Source: Scleroderma bovista (lineage: Eukaryota; Basidiomycota; Agaricomycetes; Boletales; Sclerodermataceae). Taken from it: a DNA stretch of 35,855 nucleotides. Shown here one piece after another: positions 9,991 to 20,960 of this stretch. Location: positions 1 through 35,855 of the forward strand of contig JAYMGJ010000634.1 in NCBI GenBank assembly GCA_037178675.1. Reading direction: 5' to 3'. The translations under genes were made by a program, and so were the position numbers. Position 1 is the stretch's first letter. Each line of letters opens with the position of its first letter. The notes under the pieces are model-generated. The model was given only the letters and a program-made list of their open reading frames with translations. It was not told where the DNA came from and searched no databases.

Positions 9991-10540
9991 CATAGATTTC
10001 AGCACCCCCTTTGGCAGCAATGGGTCCCTTCCTTGGACTATATTATCCACAGAGTCCGACGTTGCGTTCTGCGATTTGGAGTGTAGCAGTGAAGGTCTAA
10101 AGGCTCAATATTGTCAAGTTTTTCCAAGTTATTCAAGATCTATTCTTTATACTAGGCTCAAGCGGAGTCTAGGCTTCATACCAGTCAATCTTCCTCGCCT
10201 CTGGACATCAGAGGCATCCCTGCCCCTTTGCTGCACCAATCTCTAGGTGTAGTATCGCTGTTTCAGTCTCAGTCTACCCAATCCCCGCTTTGACACTTCC
10301 TAGGCTTTAGGAAGAGTCCAGACCCCTATCCCCTTCGTCTTCTATTACTCCTGTACCCCAGGAGTATCCTGCATCATCGTCTGCATCACCCTGTTGGTGT
10401 AGATCCCCTTCCCCCCTCCTCAGCACATCCTCTCTGGACACCGCGGAGGTAAACCACCACTCGCACTTTTTCGTAGTCCTTTGTTGGTGTTGTGTTTGGG
10501 TTATTACTCCGACCCAAATACACACTTTGACTCACACCGT
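9991..10540. other. No supported gene
   Basis: A minus-strand frame (VDNIVQGRDPLLPKG) near 10050-9990 may be a further upstream exon of the neighbouring minus-strand gene. The rest is C/T-rich unique sequence with no feature that I can name. Confidence 0.3.
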
Positions 10541-10544
10541 ATGA

Positions 10545-10800
10545 CCCCCAGCATCAGTGTCGACAGCGATGAACCCCGCCTTCACCTCCAGCGTCGTCCA
10601 CGACGACAACGAAAACGACGACCCCCACCCCATGACGACAGCGACAACAACGAACCCCACACCCACCTCCAGCATTGTCCACGACGACGATCCCCACCCC
10701 CACCCCCAGCGTCGACGGCGACATCGTCGTCCAGCATCAACAGCAGCGAGGACAACGATGATGATGACAGCGGCAGTGGTGACCCCCCCCCCCCACCTTA
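10545..10800. repeat. AC-rich minisatellite
   Basis: Blocks of the type CCAGCRTYGTCCACGACGAC followed by AACGACCCCCACCCC recur with a spacing of about 100 bases, ending in a run of 14 C after GTGA. The words match the array at 34680-35345 (CCAGCGTCGTCCAACGACGAC). Open frames rich in Asp, Pro, Thr and His here come from the 3-base periodicity. Confidence 0.65.
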
Positions 10801-11011
10801 CTTAGCATACTTTGTATTACTTAGATGACCTAATAAAATTTACTTGCTTTCTTACTTCACTGAGTGACTTAATTACAAAGCCAAAGTAAATAAGTCAGAT
10901 TAAGTACATTTTAAGATGTGTGTAGTTTTACTGATGCGGCCTGTGCATGTGGCCGTCCTAGAAGGCCACACTCATAGTAATGACCACATCAAACATGGAT
11001 ATTGATACACC
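10801..11011. other. AT-rich flank of solo LTR
   Basis: It contains ACTTAG/ACTTTG-type words and a segment (CTGTGCATGTGGCCGTCC near 10947) that recurs with changes just beyond the solo LTR near 11362. No gene. Confidence 0.4.
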
Positions 11012-11355
11012 TGTCAAGAATTACTAGCTTCCCACGTTTCCGGAGTGCGGGAAATTTTGGTTTCGGACTTCTGGAAGCACAGGGACTTGGTTCCACCACT
11101 CGGAACCACTGGGACCACTCGGAACCACTGGAAAGCAGTTTAACCAAAGTTGCACATGGCATGTGCCCACTAGTTGTACATTAACTTTTTGTGTACCTTT
11201 CTTCCGTTACCTCCTTAGCTTAGTCTGAGCTTATTTCCGGCCCATATATGTATATACACTCTTTACACGTTCTTATGTTTCCACTCTTACTTACTTAACC
11301 ACTATACTTATTTTACTAGCTTGGGCAATACTGCCCTTTACTTAGAATTTTGTCA
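11012..11355 (+). mobile_element. Solo LTR, 344 bp, with TSD ACACC
   Basis: The sequence starts TGTCAAGAA and ends TTTTGTCA, giving the TG...CA ends typical of LTRs. It is flanked on both sides by ACACC (11007-11011 and 11356-11360), a perfect 5-bp target duplication. A TATA-like ATATATGTATATAC lies in the middle (about 11244). The family has two more copies at 16912-17648 and a tail fragment near 18100-18146. No internal retrotransposon domain is attached, so LTR-LTR recombination has probably removed it. Confidence 0.82.
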
Positions 11356-11360
11356 ACACC

Positions 11361-12950
11361 TCTGTGCATGTGGCTGTCCAGGAAGGCCATACTATACAGC
11401 CCGTGGTGGAATTATAATTACAAACTGTAGACAACCTTCTGGAACATTTAATCATGGGATGGGGTAGATAGACCCATTGGGAGGTCCCAGTCCAAGTTTC
11501 AGACAAAACAGCGGTCAGAATAACATTCTACAGGTGATGCAAGCATGCTTGGTAGAAAATATTCTGCAAGGCTCAGGACCATTCCAATCATCTTCAGGAA
11601 CCTCAAAAACCCCAATAAAAACCATTTAAAAAATCTGGAATAGCTTCCTGAATTTATTAGATACAGTAATGTAAGGTATGTTGGAGTATAAACAGATTTG
11701 TTATGGTATGTTTACCTACTTACATAAGCTTTCATCACACTACATATAGTAGAGTCTATTACCATAGTCCCTCAGTAGCTTGCCAGACTACTGAGGTTAT
11801 CCTACAGCTTCTCCATCTCCTCTTCCTCAGGCTAGACCTTCCCTGTGCAGACCACCACCTTTCTATAAGGTATGAGGAGCACCTTAGGAAGGTCATCATG
11901 TATGGTAAGATCCTATCATAGGTCAGATCCTTAGTACCATCACCAGAAGAGCACCAAATGTTGTGTGTGGTGTGCTATGTCACTTTTTTGATATGTTTTC
12001 AAAGTCTCCACATTTTTTCAGACATTTTCCCACACCCTCCATCATATCATTTTGCTTCCCCTGCTCTTCCACATTGGGTTATGGACTTGATGATGGTATA
12101 GCGACTACTATATAGTATTACAGAGCCTTCTAGATACTCAGAATATAGATAGTTGTTCTGGGGACTGATAAAGCCCCTATTTTCATAAAAGTAGTGTTTG
12201 CCTTCCTGCTCACCTTTAGAGCAGCCAGTCTCCCAGTTTATGTGATAGACAAGTGGTAATAGTATACTACTACAGTTACAAACCATCCAAAAAGTACCAA
12301 CACTCACAGTAAGAGCCTCCCAGGGTGTATTACCAGGAGGAGGAGAATGTGACACAGCACTGCAGAGGCTCCACCCCATCAAATGTGCTTGGTATATGTT
12401 GTAGGTACATATGGCCCCTTGAAGGGGATGTAATTTATAAGTGTGTGTGTGCCTAATGTATCAAAAATGTGAAGACTTTCTTGTTTTTACCCCTAACTAT
12501 TTTACCAACTGTCCAGAGCCTTTGGCACACTCATGTGAGGATCCAGCTATGGTCTTATATACTTATATGACATATCTGATACTATATACAGTACATGGGG
12601 ACAAGGGATGAGGTACAGGAAGCCAGAGGAGGCCCACAGGAAGGGTGGGAATATTGCAATTCAGGTATTGACCAAATGTGGTCATGTTTTAGGAGTAGCA
12701 ACACTTTTTGTGATTATGTAATCTTACCCCAAAGCAGTGAACAACTATTAATAAAAATAAAGATGCCAAGGAGGCTCATCTGAGCCTCAATGGAGGGCCT
12801 AGAGTTTCCATAATAGAGGCTATTGAACAATATTTGGGATGAGCTGAATAAGGGTGGCAACTCCTGGTGCAGATGGTTGGTCTCTACTAAGACCACTTCT
12901 TCCCAGTAAAAAAACCCTATCTCCGAGACCTCTATTGCCACTGAAAGTGG
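11361..12950. other. AT-rich DNA without a supported gene
   Basis: About 1.6 kb of AT-rich unique sequence. The longest frame (minus, 12382-12047) has no recognisable motif and an ordinary length for this composition. AATAAA-like words occur near 12750. I see no RNA gene or repeat of note. Confidence 0.4.
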
Positions 12951-12954
12951 TGCC

Positions 12955-13110
12955 TAAGGTGATCTTTCCCCTCCATCTGCTCTTATGGATCCGCGCTTAT
13001 GGATCTGTTCCAATGATAGCTTTGTTTCTCACTGTTTTCGCGCAACCTTTCGTGATCCCACCTTAGGCAGCACTTTTCGGCATCAATAAGGGTCTTTCGG
13101 ATATATATTT
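12955..13110 (+). pseudogene. Tyrosine recombinase relic
   Basis: The translation reads FPLHLLLWIRAYGSVP, parallel to FPLNPLLWVRADGSFP in the pseudogene at 3225-3830. After a frame change it gives ATFRDPTLGSTFRHQ, parallel to AVFPDPSLGGHSLRSGG. The HxxR box is degraded and the box I and tyrosine regions are absent. It is a second, older fragment of the same family. Confidence 0.55.
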
Positions 13111-13339
13111 TGTGACATAAACAATGTGCCTAAAAGATAAACCATCCGCGTCGGCTTTTCCCGACTTGCCCTAAGAATAGACTGGTGGATCATGTTGCGA
13201 AGCATTACCATATGCAAGTGGGCTTATTTTCCCTCTTTCCCCTCATCCACCTCCTCCTCACCTCGCCGCAACCATCTCGAGAGCGTTTGGATGCGCTCCC
13301 AACCCTCTTACTCCCGGGAGGCACCCTTCCAGATGATGT

Positions 13340-14540
13340 ATCTCACGCCTTCCGGTTTGTCTTTTCGGGACCCTCGAGAAACTCTTGCCAGGGTGCAACA
13401 CCAGTTACGGCCACTGCTGGCACCAATGTGGCAGTGTCGACAACCACGAACCCCAATCCATCCGATTTGCCATCACCGCTAACGTGGACAACCATTAATG
13501 TGGACCATACATCGATGACCAGGACCACCAGTAAGTACAATGCTACTAGGTATTACAAACTGACTGCAATGCCCCACCGCCACCACCTCCAGTACAACAC
13601 CAATCCACCCTACAACCGCGACCAGTACTTAACACTAACATACCATCACCATTATGTAGCGAGCAGCACGACGCGCGGCGGTGCCAACCTCCACTGCCAA
13701 CATTCATCGCTCAACCAGCGCCAACAACCAGCGCTGTCTTGGCTCGACCCACACCAACAACGCTAACCACCGCCTCTCGCTTGGCATGCAGCAGCGCCCA
13801 TGCGGACGGCCACTGCGGCACGACGGCGATGTCCTTCACATGACGACTACTATGGCCACTCCAACATTTCCACTCCCAACATAGTACATACAGCAGCGGC
13901 TACCCCAGCAACCATCACCACAGCGGCACAACAACGAAGAGGGCACGCCTGGTCACTGCCATGGCGACCACAATGATGATGGTGGCAATGGCAAGGCATG
14001 GCTGCAGTAATGACAATGGCAACAGCGACAACAACATTGACAATGAGGAGGAACACGGCAGCGACAACGACGGCGAGGGGGCCACTGCCACGGCGGCACA
14101 TGTGTGGCCACGACAACGACGACGAGCTGTCGTGCATGGCAAGTGCCACGGCGGTACAATGATAACGACGAGGAGGAGACGGATGCGGGTGCCAGCCGGT
14201 GTGACAACAATGACGATGACAGGGGGGGTAGGTACGTACCAGCCAGTGTGATGCGGCACAACGTCATCGAGGGAGGGGACGGACATGGGTGCCAGCCGGT
14301 GCAACGACAGCGACAATGGCGACAACAACTAGATGATGCGCATGGCCAGTGCCATGGTGACACAGCGTTGACAACGACAATGACGATGACCAGGGACAAA
14401 CACGCACGTGGATGGCACAGCGATGGTGAAGACGATGTTGGCTGGTGCTTAATGGCACAATAGCGAGACGAAGACGAGGTAGTAACAGCCCAATGGCGAT
14501 GATTACGGACAGCGATCTGCGGGGATGACGCGCAGGCCCA
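13340..14540. repeat. AC/GA-rich triplet-type low-complexity array
   Basis: The region is dominated by ACC, CAC, GAC and CAA triplets. From about 13960 it carries longer units with GGGTGCCAGCCGGTG and GACAACRATGACGATGAC. All six frames stay open for long distances, giving Thr/His/Asp- or Cys/Ser/Leu-rich translations of up to 204 codons that I do not treat as genes. Confidence 0.6.
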
Positions 14541-15690
14541 CTGCATACCTACTACGCACATGTCCATATTTTTACTAGTAATTGAAAGAGGATAAACCAG
14601 CTATACAAAGTACATTGGGTGTGCTGTCTTTTGTAGAGAATGGAGTAAATATTTGTGCCTGCATCCCATGTGGATTGCAGATTGCAGTAAAGTACGAGAC
14701 GCGAGCTGAAACCCAGGTACATTTACACGACACACTAGCTATCTAGCCATATATTCACAGTCAATGGGGTATTATGCTAATGGCATCCAACAGGGGGTGA
14801 GGAATAGAATGTTTCTGATTGTTACAATGGATGGAAACACAATTCTTAGTGCTCCAGCTATGTTTTAGTTTCAGTAGGAGGTTTATCCTCATTGTGATTG
14901 GCTGTTCCCACTCACGGTCTTCTATGTTGTTACCAAATTTGGTATGTAAGTCGTGTCGCGACCTAGGCCTCAGCGCGTTCTCTTTGTTGATTGCAAGTCA
15001 CGCGTCGCCACCTCACGAATCACGATCATCATCGTTGATGCCTTCCCCTTGCTCCCTAGGCTCAACAACAATATCCTTTGACAATCCGATGCCTTCCGCA
15101 TCGACCGCATCACGTTACCGCATCCCAGGTGAGTATTTTCGGTCTTTCACAGTTGACTGACATCCCTCAATGCTCATTCGCGTTCCTAATCCATCCGAAG
15201 GCAATCTTTTGATTTGTGGTGCCCAGGACTGCAGCTCACACATTCCACAGCACAAATACATCGGCATCTCTGACGAGTCAATGCCTCTCCACCAACATCT
15301 CCATTCGGTTCCCAGCTGATAAGGTGTGTTTTTCATCTTTGATTTTATTCAATGTGTTCTAACGTTCTCGGATGTGTTTGTATACCAGCTCGACATGTTC
15401 GCGTGCCTCCTGAAACCATACATATCACCCACACGTACTGCTTGCCAGCCTGCGTGCGCGTGTGCACACCACCATTGTCACAGGTATTCTCGGCCATTTC
15501 AACGTTGTTTGATGTGTTCACACCTTTGATGCAGACCTCCCTGGTATGTCTTGGGCTTGAATAGGTGAGTTTTGATTTCTCCATGCATTCTGACATTCAC
15601 CGCCACGTTTCTAGTTGGCTTCTAGTCGTTTGCTCTGCTTGGAAAGCCTGTGTATAGCTGACACATTTGTATTGTCCTGGCTTGTCGATA
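14541..15690 (+). other. Possible exon fragments of an unknown gene
   Basis: There are several splice-like signals on the plus strand: CATCCCAG/GTGAGTATTT at 15121-15136, GGTGCCCAG near 15228 and TATACCAG near 15388. A 49-codon frame from ATG 15170 to TGA 15319 reads protein-like (VPNPSEGNLLICGAQDCSSH). The segments do not chain into one frame and no family is recognised, so this may be a gene relic or simple chance. Confidence 0.25.
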
Positions 15691-16075
15691 TGGCCTCCTA
15701 CAACACCCGTAGCACCATTGCAGCGACCACTATCATTGTGCGGACGACAAAGGTCAGTACCACCACAACCTGTCTGATGATGGTAACTGACCCGCCACCC
15801 CAGTATGTCAACATCAACGGTCCATTCCGACACGTCGACAATGGCTCCACCACCCCGGTGCGACGAAGTCAGTTGCCACCACCACAAGCATCATACAACA
15901 GCAATGATGGCCACCCCACCACCCATTTGGTAGCCATTGAAACCACGGAGACAACAATGACCTTGGCAGCCAGCGGAACGATGATGCAGCATGGGGTGAC
16001 CATGACCATCAGGGCAGCCAGCGGCATGACGACACAGAACGGCAGCGATGACAACCACCCGGGTTAGCCAGTGGC
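15690..16075. repeat. AC-rich low-complexity block
   Basis: CCACC, GACAAC and ACCATC words dominate, in the same style as the 13340-14540 array, including repeated GGCAGCCAGCGG-ATGA-GCA words near 15966 and 16013. It lacks clean unit boundaries. Open frames here are compositional. Confidence 0.5.
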
Positions 16076-16303
16076 ATGGTGAAGGCGATAGCTATCTGGG
16101 CAGGCAGGATGTGCTACTTATTGTATATTAGCTGTCAACCTGTCTCTATACCCTAGTAATTCAAAACATTTGTGCCAAATACAATTGGAGGTGTGCAAGA
16201 TGCAGCAACATATTGTAAGCTAAGACCCTCTGAGGAACCTCTGAGGAACCTCGCACAATGTCGCCAATCTCACTTGATAGACCCGATAGACTGGCGGGAG
16301 GGA

Positions 16304-16490
16304 TGTGATACCCTCAGTGCACCTTTCCCACAACGTTGATCGGGCCCAATAAACTGCCATCAGGGGCTCTCGACTGTTTCTGGATTTGGCAGGAACCTCC
16401 CCCTGAAGAGGGCATCTATTAGGTACATTGTTAAGTACACAAAAAATATATCTAAAGACCGTGGGAACGTCAAAAAACTGCTGCCAAGGG
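16304..16490 (+). repeat. LTR-like dispersed repeat, copy 2
   Basis: It starts TGTGATACCCTC immediately after a purine-rich GGCGGGAGGGA, which resembles a polypurine tract in front of a 3' LTR. It shares GGCAGGAACCTCC, GAGGGCATCTATT, ACAAAAAATATATCTAAAG and CTGCTGCCAAGGGTGG with 2089-2270. The two copies diverge after that block. No target duplication or matching internal domain was found. Confidence 0.5.
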
Positions 16491-16911
16491 TGGGAAAGAT
16501 GGAGTTGTGAAAGGCAAGAAGATATCGGAGGAATAAATCCTAAGGGTCAAGGAGGTGGCCACGAGTTATGTGGATAATATCTCATTTGAAAACCTGATCT
16601 TCCTTTTGACAAGGAATGTTGAAGGTGAAGGCAGAGGCCTCCAGATGGATCAAGGGTCAGGAAGACAGGGGGGGTCATGAAGGTCCGAGGAGTCAGCCCA
16701 GATCAGTGACCAAGGTGCAACAGATAATAACAAGCCAGAAAAAATCATCATAGGTGAAGGGCGAGGGAAGGAGGAAATATAATGAACAAGGTCAGATTGT
16801 GCCAAAGGTTGTTTGCGTGTGATCAGATGGGATGGGAAAGGTGCCGAAGAGAGCCTTGTGGTGTATGGAGTTATGAGCCACACGAGCCACAGGGTAATGA
16901 GGCTCAAGTTG
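16491..16911. other. No gene seen
   Basis: This is purine-rich plus-strand sequence (GGAGG, GAAGG words) between the LTR-like repeat and the nested solo LTRs. It could be the remainder of the LTR-like element, but nothing in it confirms this. Confidence 0.35.
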
Positions 16912-17648
16912 TGACACGTTACCAGATAATCTAATAGAGTTAAGTAGTTCCCAGACTTAGCCAGCTGCCAGTAGTAAGGCTAGACGACTGGGGGAAAAGA
17001 GTGCGCAAAAAGGAAGTATATATGTTGGCTGGAAATAAGCTCAGACTAAGTTAGAGAGGTAACGAAAGAAATGTATACAATGAGGGTGAAAAAAACCCGA
17101 TAGATACATGCCAAGGTTAACTTTGGTTAAGTTGTTTCTGTCAAGAACTGAACTTTTCCGATCAAGCCTACCGGTTTCCGACGTTTCCGGAGAGCGTGAA
17201 CGTTGAGTTCCAGACTTCCGGAAGCACCGGGATCAGGCTCTATGTCTTGGAAACACCGGAGGAACGTTGGCCAAAGTTGCACATGGTAGGTGTCTACTGG
17301 TTGTGTGTCATATTTTTGCGTAAATTTTATTTAATTGCCTCTCTAGCTTAGTCTGGGCATATTTCCAGGCCATACATATACCCCCTTTACACACACTTTT
17401 TCCCTCAGCCCTCTTGCACCACTGTTGGCAGTTGGCCAAGGTATGTTTTCATTATTACCTACTTAAAAACTATACTTATTGTACTAGCTTGGGCACTACT
17501 TCCCTTTACTGAGAATATTGTCAGTTTCCGATGGTTCCATGTTGTTCCGAGTGGTAGAACCAAGCCCTGTCTCTGCGGAACTCCGGAAATAAATGTTCCC
17601 GTGCTCCGGAAACTAATAGGCTTGGTTTGAAAAGCTCTGCTCCTGACG
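16912..17648 (-). mobile_element. Older solo LTR, minus orientation, interrupted by a newer copy
   Basis: Reverse-complemented, 17648-17529 followed by 17138-16912 aligns with the solo LTR at 11012-11355: TTTCCGGAG-ACGGGAA, then CTTGGTTCTACCACTCGGAAC, TTAACCAAAGTT, TTACCTCTCTAACTTAGTCTGAGC and a TGTCA end. Without the inner insertion and one target copy it is 347 bases, almost exactly the length of the other copy. The 5' TG appears mutated to CG and no target duplication remains, so it is the older insertion. Confidence 0.75.
17139..17523 (+). mobile_element. Inner solo LTR, 385 bp, with TSD GTTTC
   Basis: It starts TGTCAAGAACTG and ends GAATATTGTCA, and is flanked by GTTTC on both sides (17134-17138 and 17524-17528). 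Its body matches the solo LTR at 11012-11355: GTTTCCGGAG, AAAGTTGCACATGG, TCTAGCTTAGTCTG, TACTAGCTTGGGCA. It sits inside a reverse-oriented copy of its own family. Confidence 0.82.
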
Positions 17649-18868
17649 GAAGAAACAGAGGGAGAGCCTTCCATTACAAGAGGGTTTTCCCCCAGAATAT
17701 CCCAAGGGTATATTGATGCATAAATGATCACTGAAGGTGAGATTTTGACATGCCCCCAAGAAAGGTGGTCAGCCAGAACATTCCATAAGGCAGGAACATA
17801 GTAGAAGGCTCAGAACTCAATGTTGTGAGTGAAGAGGACATCGACAGCCCTAAGGAGGATCATTAAAGTTATAGGCTAGATAGGATTAGATTTATAGATA
17901 CTAGGAGGTACAAAAAATGTGAACCCCAGGCTCAAGGAGGGAATCCAAACTCCCAGGCCTACGTCAAATGTATCAGTGTACATGACACACATGAAAGGGT
18001 GCACAAGTGTAACCCATCATGCTTCACGCAGAGGTGAAAAGAAGTCTCATATATCACGCCCATCATTCGCTCATTAGCTTTGTATTAATTAAATTGAACT
18101 CAAATAAGTAGAGGGCAGTAGTGCGCGAAGTAAATTAAGCCCAACAGCTCACGAAAGCACGAAAACTTTATCTGTTCATCTCAGTGACCTAATTGTAGGA
18201 AGAATACTTAGGGTACTTACTCTTGGTACTAGACATCAAGCTATTGAGTCCCATCTTGGGAAAATCGGGACCTCCCTTCCCGAGCCCGGAATTCCTCAAG
18301 CTGAAAGTCCTAAATCTGGATCCATGGCAGACCCACAGAAGCCACTCTTTTCCCCTCACTGTCTTGATGGCACAACTAAAACACTCAGTAGGAACGTGGT
18401 GGACCGCCAGGGGACCTTGCAGTCCTGGCTAGTGGGGCATCCATGTGTCAGGGGAAGAGATGGGCCGTGGGGACTTAGATACCTGTCGCATAGTTAGTGA
18501 AGTGCAAAATGGGGAGATTCTCCCTGAAACACTATAATTCCAATTCAACTGGACCCATGGGAACTGCCTACCATTCAGTTAGCATGGTCATTCTACAGTC
18601 AGATTGCATGCAAAATGATAATAGTACATTTTATAACTAGTCCCTGCGACGCACTATACATCCATCCACCAAGCAGTACCTCTTTCGTGGAGTGACCACC
18701 TGTTGGCTCACTATGTCAGTCCCGATGCTCTGATTGCATTTGTGTGATTTCTTCATCGACCACACTTTACATTCTGCAGACTGCATACAGGCGTGCTCTG
18801 ATGAGCGTCTGAGTCGCTTATTCATTGAACCACCTAACAGTCAATGAGACCAATACTGTATGCTGAAA
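17649..18868. other. Gene-poor stretch with an LTR tail fragment
   Basis: A minus-strand fragment near 18100-18146 matches the 3' end of the solo LTR family (GGGC-ACTACTGCCCT-TACTTA in reverse complement). A minus-strand frame at 18825-18637 (MNKRLRRSSEHACMQSAEC) follows an acceptor-like CTGTTAG and might be a downstream exon of the KilA-N gene, but this is unproven. No other gene is supported. Confidence 0.35.
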
Positions 18869-19571
18869 TCAAACACTCGCACCTAATGGTATATCCCCAA
18901 GTTGTGTCAACGATACCGCATCTTCTGACATGCTCCCATCTGTCATTGGCTTCGTTTCGATTTCCTTGTCCGCATCCATCGGCATGGGTGCAGGTGAAGG
19001 TTCCCTGCCCCTCTTGAGTGGTCGCATTGATGATGAGGGCACAGATGGGCCCAGAAAATTGATGGATGGATCGAGTGATGACTCTGGAGGACCAATGGCC
19101 CTCAACCTCTTTTCACGAAGGGTGTACCACCGGTAGTCTGCTTTGGGGTCAGGAATGGCCTTGAGAAGATGTGCAACGATATGGGAGAGGCAGTAGCACG
19201 CCGAAAAGACCGGAAGCGAGGCTATTTCTGGGCTGGCCCATGTGCCTGCTAGAGGTTTGATCGAGTTGTTTTCACCGAGGTTGTACGCATGCTTTGCCCA
19301 TTCAATTTCCTCGTGTTCATCTGCCACAGTTGCAGTCGGGAAAGCAGCACGAAACATGGAGGTGAGGCTGACAGTTCCAGTGTCATACCGGCGGAAGATG
19401 AAAGCATGGCCAGTCAGCTGTGGAGATGTGTTATGAAACAAGGAAGTAGAATGGGCCACGAGAGACGACACACCGTTGGTATCTTTACACGGCCAATCTG
19501 CATTGATGAGTGATGTAAGGGGTTATCAGAAACGAACGTTTAGTACATACCAAGATTTTACAACGAAGCAT
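18869..19571 (-). CDS. KilA-N/APSES-domain protein, Bqt4-like
   Basis: Exons 19571-19551, 19497-19474 and 19417-18869 join in phase (594 bases, 197 residues) over GT-AG introns of 53 and 56 bases. The splice joins IGRVKIPT to LTGHAFIFRRYDTGTVSLT, then SMFRAAFPTAT, EIEWAKHAYNL, LAGTWASPEIA, LSHIVAHLLKAIPDPKADYRW. This matches the order of the KilA-N/APSES-type DNA-binding fold in fungal Bqt4 proteins, which in fission yeast tether telomeres to the inner nuclear membrane. A basic and Pro-rich tail follows (RPLKRGREPSPAPMPMD), then an acidic end. The C-terminal membrane helix of Bqt4 is not seen, so the gene may be truncated or continue through a further intron (TTAG/GTGCGAG at the stop). The true start may lie upstream: a frame open to about 19660 adds SDLPPIKFQ before the ATG at 19571. 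Family assignment is from recalled motifs. Confidence 0.65.
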
Positions 19572-20099
19572 CTGGAATTTAATGGGTGGGAGGTCACTCA
19601 CTGAAAGCTGCTCAGCAGACTTTGGGTAGACATGGAGCACACATACTAGATTCTATACATGGGTTGTGGTGTCTGGTTGGCAATGCCGAGCGTGGAGACA
19701 TGGAAAAGGAGGATGTTGAAGGGACAAGAAAAGTAGGAGTTGTCACGACCGTGACACGCGGACACTCTACTAGAAAACTTGCCACACGTTCCACATGCGT
19801 TCCTTATCACTATAGAATCTCTGTGATTATTATTGTGCATTCCTCAACCCCAGAAAAGATCACCAGAGGATTTCAGAGGATTCCTATTTGTAGTTTGCTG
19901 TTGCCTAATCCTCTATCATCCTTGAATTCCCTCAACCAATAAATTAGTGTTCTGAAGTCTCCATTAACAAATATTCACATCTCTATCCATGCATTCCTGA
20001 CTTCTGCATCAGGGCTACTTTCTCAAGTTAACATATTGTGATTATTCCTCAACCATAGCTTTGTTACCATTTCATTTGATCACACCATTTTCACCTTGT
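19572..20099. other. Upstream flank of KilA-N gene, no other gene
   Basis: It holds the probable 5' exon continuation of the minus-strand gene (to about 19660) and AT-rich sequence with repeated ATTCCTCAACC words near 19840 and 20045. These could be part of its promoter. Nothing else is supported. Confidence 0.35.
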
Positions 20100-20339
20100 T
20101 TAACAAGGTCACTGCAATAAAGGAAGATCATTTGGACCATCAAGACCTCAGAGTAGCGCCAGTTTTCATCTTGATTTGTTGGGCTGCCCCAATGAGCCTA
20201 TCGAGACCCAAGATAAAGGAAGAACTGGAGTTGGGCGACCACATCAGAGTATTTACCCGAGGGCATCGCCAAGGGCATGCCCATCTTAGTTTGGAAGGAT
20301 ATGCTGTAAGACACCTTTTGTGCTCGCCTAGACGTCTGT

Positions 20340-20960
20340 AGGCTAATGAGTATGGAAAGCCGCACGGTCACGCTCAGTTTTGGACAGAGACAGATGGCTT
20401 TGGGAGCCATGCGGATGCAACGAATGGGCACAGAGATGCCCAAAGCGTCGAAACGGACGCAGATACGACTAAAATCGCATGGAAAATCGTCAGAATGCCT
20501 GGACAGAGATTACCATTACCGGACTTACCTTTGGGAACTGCAAGGTAGCATTCAGACAAGTCAAACGGCTGTGGAAACTGCATGAACGGCCCGAACGTAC
20601 ACACAGATGTACAAAGCATTACAAAGAACGCAAGAATTCCCACAGAAAAGCAGAGAAGTCATCAGAACTTGTCAAAATAAGTGGAATATGTAGAACTCAC
20701 CTTATGGTCTTGCAAGAGGGCATCCAGACATGTTGGACGGACTTGGAAACCTTACGGATGCATTGAAAATAACATACTCATAGACACAGTATTCAATGGG
20801 AATGATGCATGAAACGACTGGAAGTGGTGCAAAGGATGTCAGAACGCGTTAAAATCGGAGATGCAAACGTGAAACTCACCGAATACACATGGAATCAAGC
20901 TCAGAGTGCACTGAATGATGGAGAAGGATCAGCGTTAATGTTACCGACATGTACATACCT
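20340..20960 (-). repeat. Degenerate tandem repeat of ~175-bp exon-like units
   Basis: Three units end near 20525, 20697 and 20873 (plus-strand coordinates). On the minus strand they end in TTCCCAAAG/GTAAGTCC, GACCATAAG/GTGAGTTC and GTGTATTCG/GTGAGTTT. Before that they share CATGCAGTTTCCA / CGTAAGGTTTCCA, CTTGTCTGAATGC / CATGTCTGGATGC and ACCTTGCA / CTCTTGCA. So the unit carries a splice-donor-like end and was amplified as such. No protein family is recognised and no complete gene model could be built. Confidence 0.45.

Noticed and set aside
10943..11392. CTGTGCATGTGGC-GTCC words on both sides of the solo LTR as its target duplication
   Set aside because: They lie tens of bases from the LTR on the left side and are diverged; the adjacent ACACC pair is the proper duplication.
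12047..12382. 111-codon minus-strand frame as a gene
   Set aside because: No splice context, motif or neighbouring exon; its length is unremarkable for the region.
13850..14567. Minus-strand frame of 204 codons rich in Ser/Cys/His/Val
   Set aside because: Same cause: AC-rich triplet array with several overlapping open frames and no domain.
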